Below, in pieces: positions 22,819-34,260 of a DNA stretch of 64,000 bases. Source of the stretch: Endothia cerciana. Its lineage: Eukaryota; Ascomycota; Sordariomycetes; Diaporthales; Cryphonectriaceae. A program made the translations under genes and the position numbers. The notes below the pieces were generated by a model. It saw only the letters and a program-made list of their open reading frames with translations. It ran no database searches and was not told the origin of the DNA. Each line of letters starts with the position of its first letter. The stretch's first letter is position 1. The stretch is taken from contig JALRMH010000013.1 in assembly GCA_026119935.1 (NCBI GenBank), positions 310,001 to 374,000 of the forward strand, read 5' to 3'.

Positions 22819-23667
22819 ATGGACGGAAATTTCGACCTTTTCCCTCCCGCCCCCAAGCGCTACTTCTTTCGACACCATGACCGGCGATGGCCCGCGTGGA
22901 AATTTGGGATGCGGCAGGACGAGCTGTTCACCACGGTCGCCAGGAGGTTCAACTCGATAACGCTTCCGATCCTTGACACGGACGCCTTCGGCCGTGATGT
23001 CTGCGAGCTCAGCACAGTTGCGCGAGACAGGGACGACCTCTTCCGCCTCCTCGGCGAGCGGCGCGACCCCAGGAGGAACGAGCTCCTCCAGCTCTGGCAG
23101 ATGTCCCTTACCGAGATCGCGGGGAACCCGGCCCTGCTGGAGCGCCCTTCCGATCACTGGAAGGACGCCATGTTCATCTTCCACTCTCACTCGTTTGACC
23201 CGTGCATCCGATACTTTGCCAGCTTCCTCCCGACGCAGCCCCTTCGCCCCGGCGGACCTACAGCCGACACCCTACGCTCTACGCCCGCACCTACCGACGA
23301 CAGCCTGTCCGCGACACCAAGAGCAGATCCCCACGACAAGACGGAGACCCAGGCGTGGAATGGCCATCCGTCCGAAGACGACACAGACGACACGGCACCC
23401 CCCACGCCTGCTGCATCGGCCGGCAGTCTATCCACGATACCAACAGATGCCCATGACAAGGCGGAGACGGGGCTATACGATACACAGGCGCGGGCGGTGC
23501 CCCAGACCTGGCGTGCCAGAGCAAAGAAAGCAATACCGCCGCGCTCCCGCAGCAGCAGGGTCGAGAAGCAGATATCGCAGGGCCGGGGAGGGGCGGTGCT
23601 GCGGCGCAGCGCTCGTATCCGGGAGCGCAGCTCGACGGCCGACGCCAGTCCCCGCAGCAGGCCCTGA
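22819..23667 (+). CDS. Unknown-family protein X-A (paralogue of X-B)
   Basis: A 282-residue single-exon protein with start ATG 22819; an earlier open stretch in the same frame has no ATG. I do not recognise a named domain. Residues ~8-137 align with the protein encoded at 43596-42694: shared landmarks are RRW/HRW, KFGM, FTT, the PILD block, a VARD motif, LL..R...R, HW..AM.I..S.SFD and a final R..A.FL. I estimate about 40% identity over this block. The tail (138-282) is Asp/Thr/Pro-rich, then strongly basic, ending in LRRSARIRERSS, which suggests nuclear or nucleic-acid localisation. It lies head-to-head with the truncated kinase-type gene at 22677. GC-rich codon use matches intact genes nearby and there is no RIP damage. 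Confidence 0.7.
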   Translation: MDGNFDLFPPAPKRYFFRHHDRRWPAWKFGMRQDELFTTVARRFNSITLPILDTDAFGRDVCELSTVARDRDDLFRLLGERRDPRRNELLQLWQMSLTEIAGNPALLERPSDHWKDAMFIFHSHSFDPCIRYFASFLPTQPLRPGGPTADTLRSTPAPTDDSLSATPRADPHDKTETQAWNGHPSEDDTDDTAPPTPAASAGSLSTIPTDAHDKAETGLYDTQARAVPQTWRARAKKAIPPRSRSSRVEKQISQGRGGAVLRRSARIRERSSTADASPRSRP

Positions 23668-25378
23668 AGGGTGGAAGAATAGACGACCGTGAACGTTGGA
23701 AGCAGTAGGGGGATGCTTCCGAAAAAGACCAGACCCGGAAGGGGAGGGAATGCGGTCATGATCATCTACGACGAGAGAAAGAGAGAGAGAGAGAGCATTG
23801 AGAAAGCATCATCTCGGCTCTCGACACCTGATACTGGCGGATCTTTTAGTAGTGCGTTGTTTTGTAATAAGGCTGAAAGATAAGAAGAAGGGAGACTCTT
23901 TTCTATTGTTATAACCCATCCAACATGCAGGTCATAAGGAAAAGCGGCGCAGCACAGGATTATAAGGTCGAGACAGGTCGAAGAAGGCTCGAGGTCGACG
24001 AGATCGGGGGTGCCGAGAGCAGGGCGGGGGCCAGCTTGGCAGGAAGGAGAAAGCAGAGGCGAGGGCAAGCAGGTGATGCGGCACCGTCAGAGAAAGATCA
24101 GAAAAAGGTGAGAGGCTCGGTGGAAGGGGGGAAATGGTGCAAATCGCGGTAAGGGCGCGCGCGCGTTGGTCGGAGGAACACAACGCGTTGACAGCAGCAA
24201 GCGGGCTGGCAACAAACATGACGAGAAGCAAAGGCTGGCCTGCTTGGCGCAGAACGCGAAGCACCACCATCCTGCACGCCGGTCCTTGCCCATTCTGCTG
24301 CCCCTGGGAAAACGATCGCGTGGCGGTCCTGCTTTCTTCCCACCACCCTCCAGGCCCTTCTGAACGCCATCGGCCACCTCGCTTGCAGAAGGACTCCTAC
24401 CCAGGTGGGCGTTTCTGACCCCAGCACTTCCCACCCTATCTATTCCCTCCTCTTGCCATCGCCAGAATCGCGCCCACTCTTCTTCTCTGCCCACTGGCAA
24501 GGGCAAGCAGGGGCACTCATCCTTCTGCACAACAACCTCGACAGCATGAGCAACACCCAGCAGCACCTATCCCCTGCGGAAGATGGTCTGCCTTCCTCTC
24601 AGGCGGAAGGAGGATAGGCATGCCCTACGGGCGCGCTGCCAGCACCGGGTGCTCCTGCTGCCAGTGGACCAGAACCAGGGCGCCGTCGCACAAAAGAACG
24701 GACGTCTCAGCAATGGGCAAGGGCTCGTGCAATCCAAAGGCCACACGGGCACAAGCACAGGGTGAAAAGCCTGCCTTAGACCTGTCCAGAGGGTTCAAAA
24801 TTAAAAAAAAAAAAAGAAGGGAAGATATTCTATTATTGCCATCTATGCGAAGGCAAAAAGGCTCATATTGACGTACGCTAAGGAGAGGAGAAAAGAAAGG
24901 AGAAAAAGCCACGAGGCCGAACTACCTGAGGCTATCGACAGGTCTGGCTGTTGGCTGGCTAGTGGGGCCGTGCACGGCCCAGGGCCAGTGACTCACTGGC
25001 CCTCGCACAGATATTGCTCACAGCTTGTTTGAAATACCTTTAGCCAGCCTGGATCACCTTACCCATTCATCTGAGCCCTTCACCTAAGCTTTTCCAAGAA
25101 GCAACCCCTCCTAGTAAGATGTGTTGCTTTCCAACGTTCAAGGTCCCTTTTCTCCACAGAAAATCTTCACCCCATCCCGCCCCTCTGCAAAGAGCGGTCA
25201 GGATGAACCATCGTGAAACCGAACGTCGACTCCCTGACGCAGCTGAGACTGGGCATCAAATGCGTGGACGTCTGTTTGGGCGCAGACTTCCAACAGAACC
25301 AGCACATCACCCATAGAGAATACAATACTTCAGACCTAGCCAGCCAGTCTTGGAGCACTTACCTCGAGAACCTAGAGG
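23668..25378. other. No recognised gene
   Basis: Several frames of 60-160 codons on both strands (largest 24087-24566, minus) show no domain or consistent splicing. A purine-rich (GAGA)n run lies at 23774-23796. Confidence 0.35.
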
Positions 25379-26786
25379 TTAATAGGACTTCAAGATGATG
25401 AGTGTAATAGCCCAGACGGCAGGTGACGTAGCAGCCCCCCACATGGTAGTAAGTCCGCAACATACTGTACAGAGGGCCCATCCGGCCCAGATAGGCCAGC
25501 GGTAGCCATTATAGCGTGTAATAAGGGAGCCAGCCGGTTATGATGGAGGAGGGGACAAGTGTAAGCATGACCGGCAGCAAGGCAACACCAGTGTAGACTG
25601 GGGTGTAGGCCAAGACGGACACGAAGTAGAAAGGAACATAGTAGAGCTGGCCGAAAAGTAGCAGACCTTTGTGCTGCGCTGCAGGCGTATATAGCAATGG
25701 CGGAAATGCTACCGAACAATATGTGTTGCATGAACGGCTCTCTTGCTGCAGATCGCCCCCACGCTATACTACGCCGATTAATCCAACGCCTCCAAGAACT
25801 AAAGGTGTGACTGTGGCAGCGCTAGACCAAGCGAATTCCGTACCGCCCCAAGAGACAGCAATGAGAAAGGAAACCGCACTGCACGTGAAGATGAACAGAC
25901 CGACCCAGTCAATCCGCCGCAGCTTGACGCCTATTGTTTTCGACGCGCGGCCTGGTCGTCAGTACAAGTGGAATGCTGACCAGCCCAAGTACGCAGAAGG
26001 GAAACATGATATAGAAAATCCAACGCAACGCCATGAAGTATGCTGGGCAATAGCTCCTCCAGCAATAGGGCCGATACAGGTCCCGAGCGCCCACGCGCCC
26101 TGTACAGTACCGTACCTAAAGGAAAGGTGAATAAATGTATTTCATAAGTAGTGTCATTGTATGGTTGCCTACCATTTAGGGCGGTGCCGAAGAGGCACAA
26201 GATCACAAAATGTGATAAGCGAGATGGCTATGATACCGCCACCGCCTACACCTTGTGCGGAGCGGCCTGCTAAAAGCTGGGCGATGCCCTGAGACGTAAC
26301 GCAGATGACAGTGCCTATTGTGAATAATGCAATGGAGGAGATAAGTAGCAGATGTCGCCCGAAGATGTTGGACAATGAGGAAAGAATAGGCATGGCCACG
26401 GATGTGGCGAGCAGGTAAGCCGTGCCTATCCAAATGCCCTGTGTGGTTGTACTCTCGACATCCGCCACGATAGACTGCAGAATAGTCAGTTGTGGACATT
26501 GCAAATTATCTTGCATTAAGGCAGGCCTTTAATGCCAGGTAAGGAGTATGATACTCACACTAAGAGATGTAATGATGATCGTGGCATCAAGAGATACCAT
26601 GCATGAGATGAGACTTAAGGCAAGCATGATGAGTACTTTGTGGGTGTCTGGCTTCCATTCTGCTGCTCGGCGAAGACAGACATCCGCCAGCTGAAGTTGG
26701 GATTCGGGCTGTTCATCCTGTTTCGAGAAGAAAACGGCTGGTAGTGAAGGAATGCATGCGAGGCTTTTAAGAGATGAACAACACAT
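25379..26786 (-). pseudogene. MFS drug/toxin-efflux-type transporter, frameshifted
   Basis: Starts at ATG 26786. Exon 1 ends at 26559 (SLDATIIITSLS, GTGAGT donor); exon 2 starts at 26474 after a CAACTGAC branch and CTGCAG acceptor. It carries GIWIGTAYLL, SDIFGR-like SNIFGRH, the LLAGRSAQGVGGGG motif (motif C-like) and PLRHRPKW, typical of 14-helix DHA2 transporters. A second intron follows (GTAGGC..TTTAG). Then a 5-bp tandem duplication (AACGCAACGC at about 26020-26030) shifts the frame before WIFYIMFPFCVLGLVSIPL; another shift occurs near 25950, a TAG near 25770 and another shift near 25680. Homology ends at WAITLIILKSY and a TAA at 25379, so the last membrane segments are absent. It cannot make a working transporter. 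Confidence 0.85.
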
Positions 26787-27839
26787 ATAATCACAATCAA
26801 AAGTATCAATAGTATAAGAAGGCTGCTAGAAGAAGGGCATCAAGTGGTATGCTTGTCCCCTTTACATGATTCGACATTTGCGAATATTTATTATAAATGT
26901 AAAGGTACAAGCTACTAGGGACGTGCTATCTTCGTGGTCTATGGGATTAATCACTTTGTGAAGGCTAGTAAGGTTGGTCAGGTTGGTTATGTTATTTAGG
27001 TTGATTCGAAGTAAAAGGTTGTAAATTCTCTCTCTCTCTTTCTTTTTTCTTCTATTGAATTTTCATTTTCTATCCCTCTTTGTTCTCGCTCCGGCCCGGC
27101 CCGGCTTTCTCTGCCTGTTGTAACCACATTTGTTTTCCATCGCTCTTTCTCGCCGCTCTAGCCCAGACCAGCTTTTCCGCCTACGACAGCACCCTTTACT
27201 ATGCCTTCACGAGCCCACGCTGCCCCGGACTGCTCTGGCGCTCGTTGCCCTATCTACCTGCTTCAGCCTGGGCCCCCCCCCCGGCTATAGAATCAATCAA
27301 TCGACACAACCGGTGGAACCCTCGGCACATCCGGTTGGTCTCTATCCCGCCCCACTGGATTCGTCCTCCTGACCACGTATGCCACCCGTCCTTGCTACTT
27401 CGTCTCGAACCCGTCTTCTTCCATCATCTCCTCTATCACTTGTGCTGCCTCTCTCGGGAACCGCGCGTATGCTGCCCCGTATACCTCTGCCAACAACCCT
27501 CGGTATTGGCACTGCTGTGCCCCCTCTGGCCTGGAACCGTCCGCCGTCCTGCGGCATGCCGCAATGGTAACACCCGGAAAACCGCCTCCGGCCAAACATC
27601 GCCTCCTCGATCGCCTCCGTCGCCGCCTCTCTCCCGCCTTGCTGCGGGCAATCCGCCTTTCCGTGCTGCCACTCGTATATGCCTCCGGCCCGGCATACCA
27701 CGCAACACCCCTTCCAACCATCCAGCTGCGCCCGGGCTTCTCGTGCCTCCTCTGCCCCTCACATGACCTCCTGCCCTGCCTGCCACTGCTGGAACCGCTC
27801 CGCCGCGGACCGGTCTCCCACCCTCTCCTCTCTGTCTGC
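26787..27839. other. Pyrimidine-rich intergenic stretch
   Basis: Probably the promoter of the MFS pseudogene at the left, then C/T-rich sequence with open frames on both strands (27080-27766 +, 27436-28014 -). The minus-strand frame is glycine/arginine-rich low complexity and the plus-strand one proline/leucine-rich; neither is convincing. The stretch immediately left of 27840 is the 3' side of the FunK1 gene. Confidence 0.35.
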
Positions 27840-30482
27840 CTACTCCCTCTCCTCCCCCTCCTCCCCCTCCGCCTCCCTCTCCTCCTCCGCCTCCCCGGCC
27901 GCCATCCACGCCGCCTCCGCCTCCCCGCGCTGCCGCAATACCTTTGGATCCTCCCGAGCTTCGCGAAGGATCACCTTCATCGAAGTATATAGCTCCGGCC
28001 CCGGTTTCTTCCACCTCTCTCCGTTCGGGAATACCCTCCTTCTTAGTCTATTGACCCACGGGATCAGCGACTGGTAGTAGTCCATGAAGTTCTCTCTGGC
28101 GATCCTGAGAAAGTCTTCTTCGTCGTCAATTACACCTTTTTTAGAGCTGGCCAACTCTTCCGTGTCTACGTAATTCCACTTGTCGAATCGCGGAACTACT
28201 CTGCCCTTGCTGTCTGGCCCGTTGTAGTGAAGGCATATCCAGAATAGCACCCAGAAGAACGACTCGAGGTCGTGCATAAAGGAATGTTGCTCGCCTAGCA
28301 GCGCCCCGATAGCCATAAAAGCCCTCGTGCCCGTCTTCCCCTTGGCTCCCGACGCGTTTTCCCGTGGCTCTCTGATAGCAAGATCCAGATCGATCAGGAA
28401 CGAAGGCCAAGACGGATTAGCCTCGTCCTCGTTGATCATGAGATTATTCACTGAGATGTCTCTGTGGAGGAAGCCGGCCTTGTGCAAGGATTCGTGTCCC
28501 TCAATACAGCCCTCCAGCGCGCTAAGCAGAGTCGCCCGGGAGCTCGCTTTGTAGATAGGCTTTCCGTAGTCGCGAATAATCACGCGCCGGTGTATGCGAT
28601 TCGGCAATACTCTGTTGCCAGGTCCTATAGCAGATGCCCTGCTGCCGGGTGTTGTATCAGATGCCGGACGGGATCGTTTGCTGGTTGGTAGCAAGGCATC
28701 ATCGACCTGGCTTGAAGTTCGCTTTCTGCCGGTCGTAGTACTGCCGGATGGCTGCCTGTCAGCAGTGCTGCTGTGAGATTTCTGCGGTACAGAGGCATTG
28801 GTTCGGCCTGAAGATGGCCCCTTGCCAGCAGTGCTGCTGCCGCTGCCTGTCTGTAGCGCTCTGGGCGGGATCGTGCTCGGTGGCGGCATCGAGCGCTCTA
28901 GCCTGTAGTTGGATGCTGTAGTAACATCCAGTCCTCCTCGGATATTGCTCTCAATATCATCCTCGGCATCCCGTACCTGCACCGTCTCGTGATGGTAGTA
29001 GCGGGCCACGTTGACCACACCGAGGTCGGCCGCCGCTCGGAGCAGCTCGCCTTCCTCCTCACGCTCCTTATACTGCCACGAGTCCTTGATCACGAACAAT
29101 CTCTGTGGGTCGTCTTCACGGTGCGCTCTCCAGCACGTCGTGGCCCGGCCGGCGACACACGGCGCCCGGTTTATGAGCTTGTCGATGACGAACCGCTCGG
29201 GCCGGCCGTTATGCTGGATTGTAATATAGCATTGTCCTTTTCGGGTTGCATATCCATCTTGAATAGGTTGTCCGTCCTGAGTTGTGATAGTAGGGTCGAA
29301 CCCAAGCTCTTCCTCGCTCATCCAGAGAAATCCCAGGATTGTAGACACGAACCGCAGTCCCTCTTTGTTAATGTCAAAATGCTTAGACGCGATGGCTCCC
29401 AACCGATCAAACTCCCATATTCTCATAAGAGAGCCGCAGAGAGTAAAACCTAAGACGAAGCGACGAGTATCTTGAGCTTTCAAGACTTCTCTTGTATATC
29501 TCCCCAGGTCGAGCCATGCTTTAGAATGGGTGTCGGCAGATGGATTGCTTTTCAGCTCTCCAGGTACGAGGATTTGCGACCAATAGCACTGAGAGTCTTT
29601 TCCGGCCTCTGGGTCATTAACAAAGCCGATATCCAGCTTCCGCTCTCCCGTCGAGCCCTGGACTAGCTTGTTAGGCTGTGCCAGCGGCCTTCGTCGAGGC
29701 GTTAGCTTTTCGTCGGCGGCGAACGACGCCAGCTTGTCACTAACGTCCGCGAACCACCTTAAAACGTCATCTTGGGCTGCGTCTCCTGGCCATCCACGCC
29801 AGCCGGCACTGAAGAGTGGGCTGTTGCCTTCCATGCACTTCTTAAAAACAATTTCGGATGCTGTCTCTAGACCTGCCACGCTACCGAAAAAAATCTTGTG
29901 GAACTGTGGGATATCGACGTGCATAGCGCCAAGCTCCTCTCGGAGGACTCTATCAATATCCTTGCGGTACTCAGAGGAGTTCACGAAGCTGCTCGTTCTG
30001 TGAAGCCACGGGGTCTGTTGGAAAGAAAAGGCTATCGGTCGGAAAGGGGGGGTCGTTTCGGTGACGGCGCGGTCGACTTGGTCCCAAATGAGCGCGTCAT
30101 TTGGGCTATCGGCGAGGGCGGCATTCAGAAGAGGCTTAATGCGGCCAGGGTCGAAGTCGTCAGAGTTGACAGCGGACGTAAGCCTCGAAAGATCGCTGAG
30201 AAGGTTGTTGCCAATTCCACGTGCAGGGAGCAGACGTGACGCTCGAAGGCCTTGCAGTGCTAAGAGTAGTCTGATAGAGAGATCCTTGAGATCTACATTA
30301 TCGTCAGAAGAGAAACAATTGATCTATCGTAGTCCGTCTTTACCTTCTCGGTCTAGTTGATCCAGCACACTCGCTGAAGAAGTAATGTTCTTGTCTTTGT
30401 AAAGCGAATTGAACGACTCGCGAAAGACATCAAGGCCGGTCCCGATAGGGTGGCTCGTGATCTGTTCTGCTCGGCTTGTCAT
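27840..30482 (-). CDS. FunK1-type protein kinase
   Basis: The model joins 30482-30344 and 30292-27840 (complement). The 51-base intron has a GTAAAG donor, TTCTGAC branch and TAG acceptor, and the join is in phase, giving 863 aa from ATG 30482. Residues 48-300 hold the FunK1 N-terminal region (LRLLLALQGLR-like start, ALADSPNDALIWDQV, GLETASEIVFKKC). The kinase domain has Lys449 (LFVIKDSW), catalytic loop HRDISVNN with His656-Asp658, the metal-binding DLD (681-683 in LIDLDLA) in place of DFG, then GTRAFMAIGALL, as in other FunK1 kinases. A Ser/Thr-rich insert of ~110 residues (about 515-620) sits inside the kinase domain. The C-terminus ends in a Glu-rich tail. No stops or shifts: probably functional. 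FunK1 kinases are expanded in fungi, with little known of their targets. Confidence 0.88.
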
Positions 30483-30489
30483 GACGGAT

Positions 30490-30880
30490 GGCTCGCGATG
30501 GCAGATGGTGAATTCGGTAACGGCGCGGTACACTTGGTCCTAGATGGAAGGGTCGTCGGGCTTGTCGGAAAGCACTGCTCGCACGAGGGGTCTGACGCGG
30601 TCGAGGTCGTTGTCGTGGAGGGAAGCGGAGGGAAGTTGGACTGCTGGCGAAATGGCAAGCACAAGTTTTCAGAAGTCTGCATGATGATATGATTAGATGA
30701 ACGGGCGCGCAAGGAGGCTGGACGTTGGTTAGCTTTCCATACCGTCTGGGTCAGGCGTATGGACTGGGTCCAGCGAGCACGAGAACGCTCCTGTCTTCGC
30801 AAATCGAAACAAAAGACGCGCCAAAGTTATCAAGGTCTTTCCCGATGGCATGATCAGCAATGATCCTGGAGCATGGTTGA
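30490..30880 (-). pseudogene. Decayed FunK1 copy upstream of the intact gene
   Basis: Immediately upstream of the FunK1 start, the same strand reads IADHAIGKDLDNFGASFVSI (about 30855-30790; compare ITSHPIGTGLDVFRESFNSL in the FunK1 first exon) and then NDNDLDRVRPLVRAVLSDKP and DQVYRAVTE (about 30625-30510; compare the ALADSPNDALIWDQVDRAVTE block). The stop in PSI*DQ is TAG where the intact copy has TGG. This is a head-to-tail duplicate with an internal deletion and a RIP-type stop. Confidence 0.6.
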
Positions 30881-31426
30881 ACCCCTGTGGCGACGAGTCT
30901 TGTGCCCGCCGTCGTGTATGTTCCTAAGCTAGGAGACCCAGCGGGCAATGGAATGAGGTCGAAAGGAGGTCGCGTTTGGTTTCATTTGCGTGCCGGACTT
31001 TTCCGGCCGGCAACCAGGCGGTTAAACAAAGTCATAAGCTAACTGGCCAGAGTCGCGGCCGGCTCCACCGCCCATTTATCACACGTCCAGATACCCTTTA
31101 GCACCGCCGTCGCAATCCTACTTCTCCCGATTCGAAAACTTTACCCGATTGAAGAGCTGGATATATAAGGACGGACATTTCCTACTGTTAGTTTCCGTAT
31201 TGAAAGTGGCCTGTACTTGGCACCGCTCTCGTTAGCATAAACCCCTTTAGTACTTTGGTTATCTTCGGATTACTGCAGAGCTCATCACAGCGGGCAGATT
31301 CATAAGCCGACTTCTTCGGTCCAAGGTTACATCCTTCTTTTTAACCCTAACTCTGGGTTACGTGATTGCTTCCTGCATCCTTACATAAGAAAGTGCCCCA
31401 GGAGTTGTGTCCGTGGTGGCCGGCCC

Positions 31427-31894
31427 TTGTTCCTCGTGACCGTTTCTAGTGACCTGCATGTTGGTCGGTTCATAACACCCGCCTCGCATCATCCCAGAAC
31501 TAGTATCCCCGGTTCCCAGCGATACACTCAGAAGCGTACTATTGCAATTCGCGAGGAACTGAAGTCGCACTACTTTTCGGACGGAACACGTGCTAAAGAA
31601 AAGAACCTCCAAGGCTATCAAAGTCTGTGCTGTGAGATTGGTATACCTCCTAGCGGCTCCATCAAGGGATGCAAAAAGGACTTGAAGAACACACTTGTCA
31701 ATATTGTGGAGCTTATTGACGCGCAACGGGTGGGCAAGAAGGTTGAGATATGGCAGGACTTCGAAGCGTTCCGCCGTTATACACTTCAGCCCGAGCAGAG
31801 GATTAGTATGGAGGAGGCAAACGAGGGCGAGGGATATTTAGCGTCTTTGCTGCGGTACCTCTGCAACCCGGGGCGGCGGGGGGGGCAGAGTTAA
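31427..31894 (+). CDS. Conserved fungal hypothetical protein, partial
   Basis: Frame open from 31427 to the TAA at 31892; it lacks an ATG before residue ~127, so a 5' exon or a lost start is implied. Residues 43-145 (EELKSHYFS, GYQSLCCEIGI, IKGCKKDLKNTLVNIVELI, VEIWQDFEAFRRYTLQ, GYLASLLRYL) follow the pattern of a short fungal family that I have seen as uncharacterised proteins. No catalytic motif. It ends in a GRRGGQS tail coded by an eight-G run. Confidence 0.4.
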   Translation: MFLVTVSSDLHVGRFITPASHHPRTSIPGSQRYTQKRTIAIREELKSHYFSDGTRAKEKNLQGYQSLCCEIGIPPSGSIKGCKKDLKNTLVNIVELIDAQRVGKKVEIWQDFEAFRRYTLQPEQRISMEEANEGEGYLASLLRYLCNPGRRGGQS

Positions 31895-33241
31895 AAAGAA
31901 GGGTGATCCTTGTGGAAAAGAATACGCTTCTAAACCCTAGCCCTGGTTGATATGCATATACTTCTTGAACCACGTTTTCGTGCTTATTTCAGATATGGAA
32001 AAATAATAGTTAGATGTCAGATGCAATGCTATCAACTGACACGGAAGAAGGGCGCTGTAACGCTGCCAAAAGAGCATTCCGTGCCTTCTTTAAACCTCAG
32101 CCTCGTAGGTAAAGAGGACTCCAGGTATAGGCCGCAAATTAATTCTTTCTGTACGTTACAATGTGCTCTGCAGGGTTCTGCTGTGGATAGTTGCAAGAGG
32201 TAGCGCTGATACGTGACGCTGTTGCTTGCTGTATGGGACACAGACGTGCCTTGAATAAAAGAGAATGGCATCGGAATTTTAGAAATATAGAGGTTGCATA
32301 TAGCATCGTTTGGCAAGGCTTTTTGCTGCCGTTGTGCTGGCGCAGCTAGCAGGGTCTGTACCGGCCTTCCCTGACCTAAAGATACTTACTGTATCTCACC
32401 ACCCTCGGGACATTGTACGAATTTTAGCTATCGGACCAGCCCCGCCCGATCCTTCAGCAGTATCCAACAATATCCAACCCTATCTGAGCCAAGATGGGAG
32501 TGCCATGCCCCGGATGCTATCAGTTTTTGGGTATATAGTATAGCCCGACCAGCAGACTATTTTGTAAGTCAAAACCGTCGATAAGGACAGCATTCTGCTG
32601 TTTAATTACTTTCTTGGCCCAAGACTTTCCTTTTCGCTATTAACACCATTCCTCTGCCGCGTAGTCAACGCAGCTTTGTCGCGTGTGGAAGTGGCAAGGC
32701 TGCTTCAAGATTACGAAGCTCGCCGGAGGGGAGGTTGTCCGACGAATCATATTCACTGGCGCAATCAGCAACAACACTGTATTCATTTGGCATGATTCAT
32801 ACCTTCGTAATATGCATGAACACCAGAAAACAGTAAGGATCTTATCAGTTCCAGGTGCTATGGCAAGCAAGTCGGTCAAGGAGTCAGCCCTGAGCATATC
32901 GGATCCAGGTGTTGTAGCAGGCAGGCTTGTCGGGAAGTCAGCCCTGAGCCTATATGAATGCCTGCTCTTGTTGTTAGATATAATTAGAAAATGATAGAGA
33001 AAGGCATTTATAATATATCTCCAGCTATATCCTGCGCAAGCCTGTGGCATGCCTGAAGCCGTTGCTTGTATCCCCGAGTCGTTTGTAGTAGAGGCTAGCA
33101 GGGATGTGCGAGCAGATGTAACCATGTTCAGAAACATCAAACGCAGAGATCCTGAATGCAAAGCAAGAAAACGCTGTTGCATTCAAGAAAAAATTAATCC
33201 CGGGCCATTTTTTTTGGTTTGCTGAGGGTGGATGGTGATTC
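31895..33241. other. AT-richer stretch without a recognised gene
   Basis: No domain in any frame. Contains a 54-bp direct repeat (32851-32958). Confidence 0.35.
32851..32958. repeat. 54-bp tandem repeat, 2 copies
   Basis: Units start at 32851 and 32905 with CCAGGTG and share AGTCAGCCCTGAGC near their ends. The array is open on the minus strand (18-residue repeat LRADxxTxLLAxxPG-like), possibly part of a lost coding repeat. Confidence 0.6.
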
Positions 33242-33715
33242 TCAATGAACTCCCCTGGAGCCAAGACTAGAAGAGCCTGCACACTGTTGAGAGAGCTCGA
33301 GGGTCTCACGCTGTGAGTGTGCGGTTTCTGGACCATGGTGCACAGCATTGACTTCCCTCTGCAGATGCGCAGTCATCTGATGTAAATGTTCTGGTGGGAA
33401 CAAAGGATACACATCCTGAATGTGTGTCTCGTATGCCTTCACATACATCTGTATGTTCTTAGGCTCGAAATCTGATACTCGCAGGGGCCGGTGGAGATTG
33501 TGCGGGATTTCCTCGTCGCAAATTGGTAGTTTCCCTTTCTGGTTCGCTAAGGTTCCCTCCATGGCTTTGAGCGGAGCGAATGAGCTTCTTGGGAAGTCTG
33601 CTGAGTGACAGCCACTATGGGAACAGCAAATGTGCTTGAAGAATACACAACGAGTGGTATACATTTCAACAGGAGTGGTTGCAATGGCAATGGCATCACT
33701 CAAGAACCCTGTCAT
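33242..33715 (-). pseudogene. Fungal transcription-factor middle-domain fragment
   Basis: From ATG 33715, 157 codons. Residues ~70-120 (PICDEEIPHNLHRPLRVSDF, YVKAYETHIQDVYPLFPPEH) resemble the start of the fungal-specific transcription-factor domain, with the typical Y...H...YP.F.P spacing. There is no Zn2Cys6 cluster nearby and the rest of the domain is missing. Probably a truncated relic; it could instead be one exon of a longer gene with other exons lost. Confidence 0.45.
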
Positions 33716-34260
33716 CTCAATTTCTACACACTATTTGTTCCTAGCCCACAAGACTAAGCTGATAGTGCATCGGTCCTAGTGTTTAGTGTTTGTACTTCTG
33801 ATCATTCCTTTGTCTAGACTAGACCTCTCCAGTAGTACAGGGCTAGCTGAGCCAAGTCCAGACTCACAACACATATATATTAACGCATTGGGTGACGTAG
33901 CGATGGTAGGTCATCTGCATGATCCCTCCCTCGTCTCTGGATGCGAGCCGGAACCGGAAAAAAGAATCCGGACTAGGGCCCGGCGGTCTAATCAAGGTCA
34001 GCTCAGCCAGATCTCCAACTTGCATAGCCAACTTGGCCAGACCCATCAAGCCCCTGTCTATACATGAAAGGTGCGTTTGATTATGCTACAGGCAATCTTA
34101 ACTGTCCGGGCCGCGAAAAGGCGAATGTAAGCTAATTCGCTTCCAGAACTTGATCCTTACACAGATGAGATATATAAATATGCTAAGAAATATCAGAGCC
34201 CTCCGAGCATGAATCGATTTGACATCAATCATTACTTGGTATCTGGATGAGTCTCCAGCT
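33716..34260. other. Intergenic
   Basis: No recognised gene. Confidence 0.35.

Noticed and set aside
22426..23190. 254-codon minus-strand ORF opposite X-A
   Set aside because: It is the shadow of X-A; homology to X-B supports the plus strand. Only the ATG at 22677 and the sequence beyond it are kept as the kinase-type remnant.
27436..28014. Gly/Arg-rich minus-strand ORF downstream of FunK1
   Set aside because: Overlaps the FunK1 3' end in another frame, low complexity, no domain.
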